DNA of 64,000 nucleotides from Erythrobacter longus. GTDB taxonomy: Bacteria; Pseudomonadota; Alphaproteobacteria; Sphingomonadales; Sphingomonadaceae. A program made the translations under genes and the position numbers. The notes under the pieces are model-generated. The model saw only the letters and a list, made by a program, of their open reading frames with translations. It made no database searches and was not told the DNA's origin. The stretch lies in contig NZ_JMIW01000010.1 in NCBI RefSeq assembly GCF_000715015.1, positions 1 through 64,000 on the forward strand, read 5' to 3'. Below are positions 62,937 through 64,000 of this stretch, one piece after another (positions within the stretch are counted from its first letter, which is position 1; every line of letters starts with the position of its first letter).

Positions 62937-63473
62937 ATGGCGATTTCGACGGGAGGCGGGGGCGATACCCCAATGTCCGACATCAACACCACGCCGCTTG
63001 TGGACGTGATGCTGGTTCTCCTCATCATCTTCCTCATCGCGGTTCCGGTGGCGATCCAAACGATCGAAAGGCTTGAAATCCCGGTCTTCGAATCCGAAGA
63101 ATCCAAGGACAAGGTGGAAAACCTGCAGCTTACCATCAGCACGACCGATGCTGAGGGCAGGACCGCAGGAACCATTCGTTCTGGATTTTCCGGAGCGACA
63201 CGGGGCGGCGAGTGCCGGGTCTACTTTAACAACATCACTCCGGTTAACTCGGAAGAGCTTCGCAAACAGGCGTTTGACCGCCTCGATGCGATCGTTCAGC
63301 GCGCTGGCGGGGTTGAAGTGATTATGGCAGATCCAGAACTCATCCCACAGGTGCACATCCGGGCTGACGTTGAGACGCCTTGGCGCTGCGTTGCGGGTGC
63401 GATCTACAACATTCAGGCAGCGGGCTATCCAACGGTTGGTTTCATTTCCAACCCGGTTGATCCAAATGGCTGA
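62937..63473 (+). CDS. exbD: ExbD-family biopolymer transport protein, copy 1
   Basis: A 178-residue ExbD protein with one transmembrane helix. The conserved aspartate sits in TTPLVDVMLVLLIIFLIAVPV near residue 22. The periplasmic domain is longer than usual and has two cysteines (GGECRVYF and PWRCVAGA), with an insertion rich in Thr and Arg. It should work with ExbB and TonB. The ribosome site is AAGGAA. Confidence 0.9.
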   Translation: MAISTGGGGDTPMSDINTTPLVDVMLVLLIIFLIAVPVAIQTIERLEIPVFESEESKDKVENLQLTISTTDAEGRTAGTIRSGFSGATRGGECRVYFNNITPVNSEELRKQAFDRLDAIVQRAGGVEVIMADPELIPQVHIRADVETPWRCVAGAIYNIQAAGYPTVGFISNPVDPNG

Positions 63474-63511
63474 TCCCAAAGTCTGTTTGACGAATTTAAG
63501 GAGTAACTGAC

Positions 63512-63949
63512 ATGGGTATGGCTGGAGGTAAACTCGACGGCGAACCGATGCTCGATATGAACATGACACCGCTGATCGACGTTTTGCTCGTTCTGCTGAT
63601 TATGTTCATCATCACCATTCCGGTGGCAACACACTCGGTTGATATCGATCTTCCATCAGGCGATCCGCCACCAAACAACATTGATGTCGAACCCGACAAG
63701 AACAAGTTGTCGATTACAGACGACGACCAGCTCTTGTGGAACGGCGAGCCGATCACTGACGGAAACCTGGTATCAATTCTTGCGCAAACACTGGCGATGC
63801 CAGTGGAGCCTGAATTGCAGTATGAACCGTTTGCTCAAGCAAGCTACGACAAGTCGGCGAAAACGCTCGATATCATCAAGAGGTCTGGCGTGACCAAGTT
63901 TGGTTTTGTCGGAAACGAGAGATACCGCGTGTTTGGCGGTGCCGAATAA
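63512..63949 (+). CDS. exbD: ExbD-family biopolymer transport protein, copy 2
   Basis: A 145-residue ExbD paralogue, 38 bases after the first copy, with ribosome site AAGGAG. The membrane helix has NMTPLIDVLLVLLIMFII with its aspartate near residue 23, and a short periplasmic domain with DDDQLLWNGEPITDG. Copy 1 and copy 2 differ in the periplasmic part, so they may form mixed dimers. The window ends 51 bases after the stop; the downstream bases show no complete gene. Confidence 0.9.
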   Translation: MGMAGGKLDGEPMLDMNMTPLIDVLLVLLIMFIITIPVATHSVDIDLPSGDPPPNNIDVEPDKNKLSITDDDQLLWNGEPITDGNLVSILAQTLAMPVEPELQYEPFAQASYDKSAKTLDIIKRSGVTKFGFVGNERYRVFGGAE

Positions 63950-64000
63950 GGCTTCATCGAAGCAAGAGCCACTTGGCTTTGAAAAAAGGGCGCTGTGAGG

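Overview
The window looks like a chromosome segment of an alphaproteobacterium of the order Sphingomonadales, most likely an Erythrobacter-like member. This is inferred from the CtrA and DivK cell-cycle regulators, an acyl carrier protein next to serine palmitoyltransferase (sphingolipid synthesis), the RcGTA-type gene transfer agent remnant, a DUF3572 protein, a PduO/HIG1/3-hydroxybutyryl-CoA dehydrogenase cluster and a low-cysteine DksA. Taxonomy was not tested by any search. Most of the DNA is densely packed housekeeping sequence. I saw no tRNA or rRNA gene, insertion sequence or CRISPR array.

Layout. 1-10 kb: ctrA, a YbdG-like MscS channel, trmB, an exported DUF917 protein, maeB, mutS and a small membrane protein. 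10-14 kb: hbd, pduO, a HIG1 protein and gluQ on the minus strand, then an HNH endonuclease and a DUF4112 protein. 14-20 kb: a peptide-binding lipoprotein, PilZ, dksA, a Sel1 protein, and a five-gene minus-strand operon (DUF3572, HAD, RidA, GDPD, FemAB-like). 20-24 kb: divK, an orphan PycTM-like membrane protein, and the sphingolipid set acp-spt with an enoyl-CoA hydratase. 24.6-26.2 kb: a decayed gene transfer agent locus. It has a terminase small subunit, a terminase large subunit cut at about residue 147, and a DUF2793 tail gene joined directly to the cut end. 26-33.8 kb: a major OmpA porin with 27 consecutive prolines, an MFS transporter with a damaged start, queC, hslO, argF and argD. 33.9-38.5 kb: a double cold-shock protein, then a lipid or alcohol oxidation-like run (sterol desaturase, GMC oxidoreductase). 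38.6-40.5 kb: amtB and glnK behind a clear sigma-54 promoter. 40.5-49.3 kb: a PNPOx protein, two alpha/beta hydrolases, a secreted caspase-like protease, and the coupled chain pheS-pheT-hydrolase-prfC. 49.3-52 kb: two AraC paralogues sitting between pheS and rplT-rpmI. 52-60.9 kb: the prs operon with hisN, glpX, two tandem secreted paralogues and hom. 61-64 kb: the TonB-ExbB-ExbD-ExbD energy system.

The most unusual items are the deletion scar in the gene transfer agent locus, the secreted caspase with a C2-like tail, the AraC pair splitting the rplT-pheS linkage, the orphan PycTM effector-like protein beside the sphingolipid genes, the exported DUF917 protein, and the tandem acidic secreted paralogues. 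No complete new multi-gene system is evident. These are leads, and all function calls rest on recognition of sequence patterns without database searches.
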